Of a stretch of DNA of 64,000 nt, positions 63,424 through 64,000 are shown in pieces; the stretch's first letter is position 1, and every line of letters starts with the position of its first letter. The DNA comes from an uncultured Flavobacteriaceae bacterium (GTDB taxonomy: Bacteria; Bacteroidota; Bacteroidia; Flavobacteriales; Flavobacteriaceae). Position numbers and translations under genes: made by a program. The stretch covers positions 1 through 64,000 of the forward strand of contig CANLCJ010000018.1 of NCBI GenBank assembly GCA_947489085.1, in the 5' to 3' direction. The notes under the pieces are model-generated. The model saw only the letters and a list, made by a program, of their open reading frames with translations. It was not told the DNA's origin and did no database searches.

Positions 63424-64000
63424 ATGATTGTACAAGATGTTATAACACATTTAGAAACTTTGGCACCTCTACCTTATGCCGAAAGTTTTGATAATGTAGG
63501 GCTTTTGGTGGGCGATAAAACAAAAGCCTTAACAGGTGTTTTGGTGACTTTAGATACTCTAGAGGCCGTTGTGGACGAGGCAATTGCCGAAAATTGCAAT
63601 CTGATTGTTAGTTTTCATCCTATAATTTTTAAAGGCTTAAAAAAAATTACAGGAAAAAGTTATGTTGAACGTGTGGTCTTAAAAGCAATTAAGCACGATA
63701 TCGCTATTTATGCGATACACACGGCTCTAGATAATATGTTTGAAGGTGTAAATGCCAGAATTTGCGATACTTTAGGTTTAAAACACAGAAAGATACTAAT
63801 ACCACAAAACGAAACTATTAAAAAGTTAACAACCTACGCGCCAGTAGCAGAAGCAGAAGCTATTAGAACCGCACTATTTAAAGCAGGGGCAGGAAGTATT
63901 GGTAATTACGACGAATGTAGCTTTAATGTAGAAGGAAAAGGTACTTTTAGAGGAAACGAAGCTTCGACGCCAACAATAGGAGGCAAACATGTGCGCCATA
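63424..64000 (+). CDS. Nif3-family dinuclear metal-centre protein, 3' end outside the window
   Basis: The first 192 residues of a Nif3-like (YbgI/DUF34) protein, cut by the window end. Seen are SFDNVGLLVGDKTKALTGVLVTLD, IVSFHPIIFKGLKKI with a metal-binding histidine, and IYAIHTALDNMFEGVNARI with the conserved H-T-x-x-D block. The family forms a hexameric toroid with two metals per subunit; proposed roles include GTP cyclohydrolase-like chemistry, but the function is unsettled. The C-terminal metal ligands lie beyond the window. A -7 element is 23 bp upstream of the start. Confidence 0.92.
   Translation, partial: MIVQDVITHLETLAPLPYAESFDNVGLLVGDKTKALTGVLVTLDTLEAVVDEAIAENCNLIVSFHPIIFKGLKKITGKSYVERVVLKAIKHDIAIYAIHTALDNMFEGVNARICDTLGLKHRKILIPQNETIKKLTTYAPVAEAEAIRTALFKAGAGSIGNYDECSFNVEGKGTFRGNEASTPTIGGKHVRH

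Noticed and set aside
1..64000. tRNA, rRNA, tmRNA, CRISPR arrays, insertion sequences, prophage
   Set aside because: Reading intergenic regions on both strands showed no cloverleaf with a GTTCRANNC arm, no regular spacer-repeat array, and no transposase, integrase or phage motif.

Overview
The window looks like chromosomal sequence of a marine-type member of the Flavobacteriaceae (phylum Bacteroidota). The DNA is AT-rich. Several genes are preceded by the Bacteroidota -7 promoter element TAnnTTTG, and few by a Shine-Dalgarno. Lineage markers include a 287-residue primary sigma factor without region 1.1, PorT of the type IX secretion system next to ubiE, two TamL-type lipoprotein Omp85 proteins, a hybrid two-component regulator with AraC output, a DUF4230 protein, and an AccD without zinc-ribbon cysteines. 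No tRNA, rRNA, CRISPR array, transposase or phage gene was found. This is mostly core genome with a few accessory insertions.

Layout. 0-8.6 kb: the last codons of a type IB topoisomerase whose frame is closed upstream, then a minus-strand envelope operon (tamB, tamL, yihY/brkB). 9-16 kb: a regulatory island with a GntR-type sensor-regulator, a 1363-residue hybrid two-component sensor/AraC protein, a secreted nucleoside-hydrolase-like protein and a small membrane protein; no SusC/SusD or sulfatase genes are beside it. 16-25 kb: housekeeping (aspartate aminotransferase, fatty-acid desaturase, rsmG, crotonase, MtfA-like peptidase, rpe) and two tandem TPR paralogs. 25.5-30 kb: a GH71/GH99-like lipoprotein, rpoD, a hyaluronan-synthase-like GT2 and an NTF2-like secreted protein. 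30-36 kb: rpsO-pnp, accD, fbaA, separated by two palindromic intergenic elements.

36-49 kb: a second TamL-like Omp85, a TrmH-type RNA methyltransferase, ubiE-porT, trkA-trkH (K+ uptake), a DUF6695/NRDE(TANGO2) pair, valS and a DUF1573 protein. 49-57 kb: an aminotransferase-murB pair leading into an ECF sigma/anti-sigma pair, aquaporin Z, then a compact operon (Cys-containing small membrane protein, GT2, a second ECF sigma, an unusual Nramp-like transporter) followed by lipA. 58-64 kb: a TPR hybrid histidine kinase, lpxK, a collagen-like/L-domain-repeat surface lipoprotein, and the start of a Nif3-family gene that runs off the end.

Most unusual items: the 156-bp near-symmetric palindrome between fbaA and accD; the flavobacterial palindromic element between rpsO and pnp; the collagen-like lipoprotein between lpxK and the Nif3-family gene; the Nramp relative lacking the DPGN metal site; the GH71/99 protein with an intermediate catalytic motif; two ECF sigma genes that can only start at TTG; and a textbook Shine-Dalgarno in front of rpoD. 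All homology calls are from reading the sequence and from memory of the families; no database search was run.
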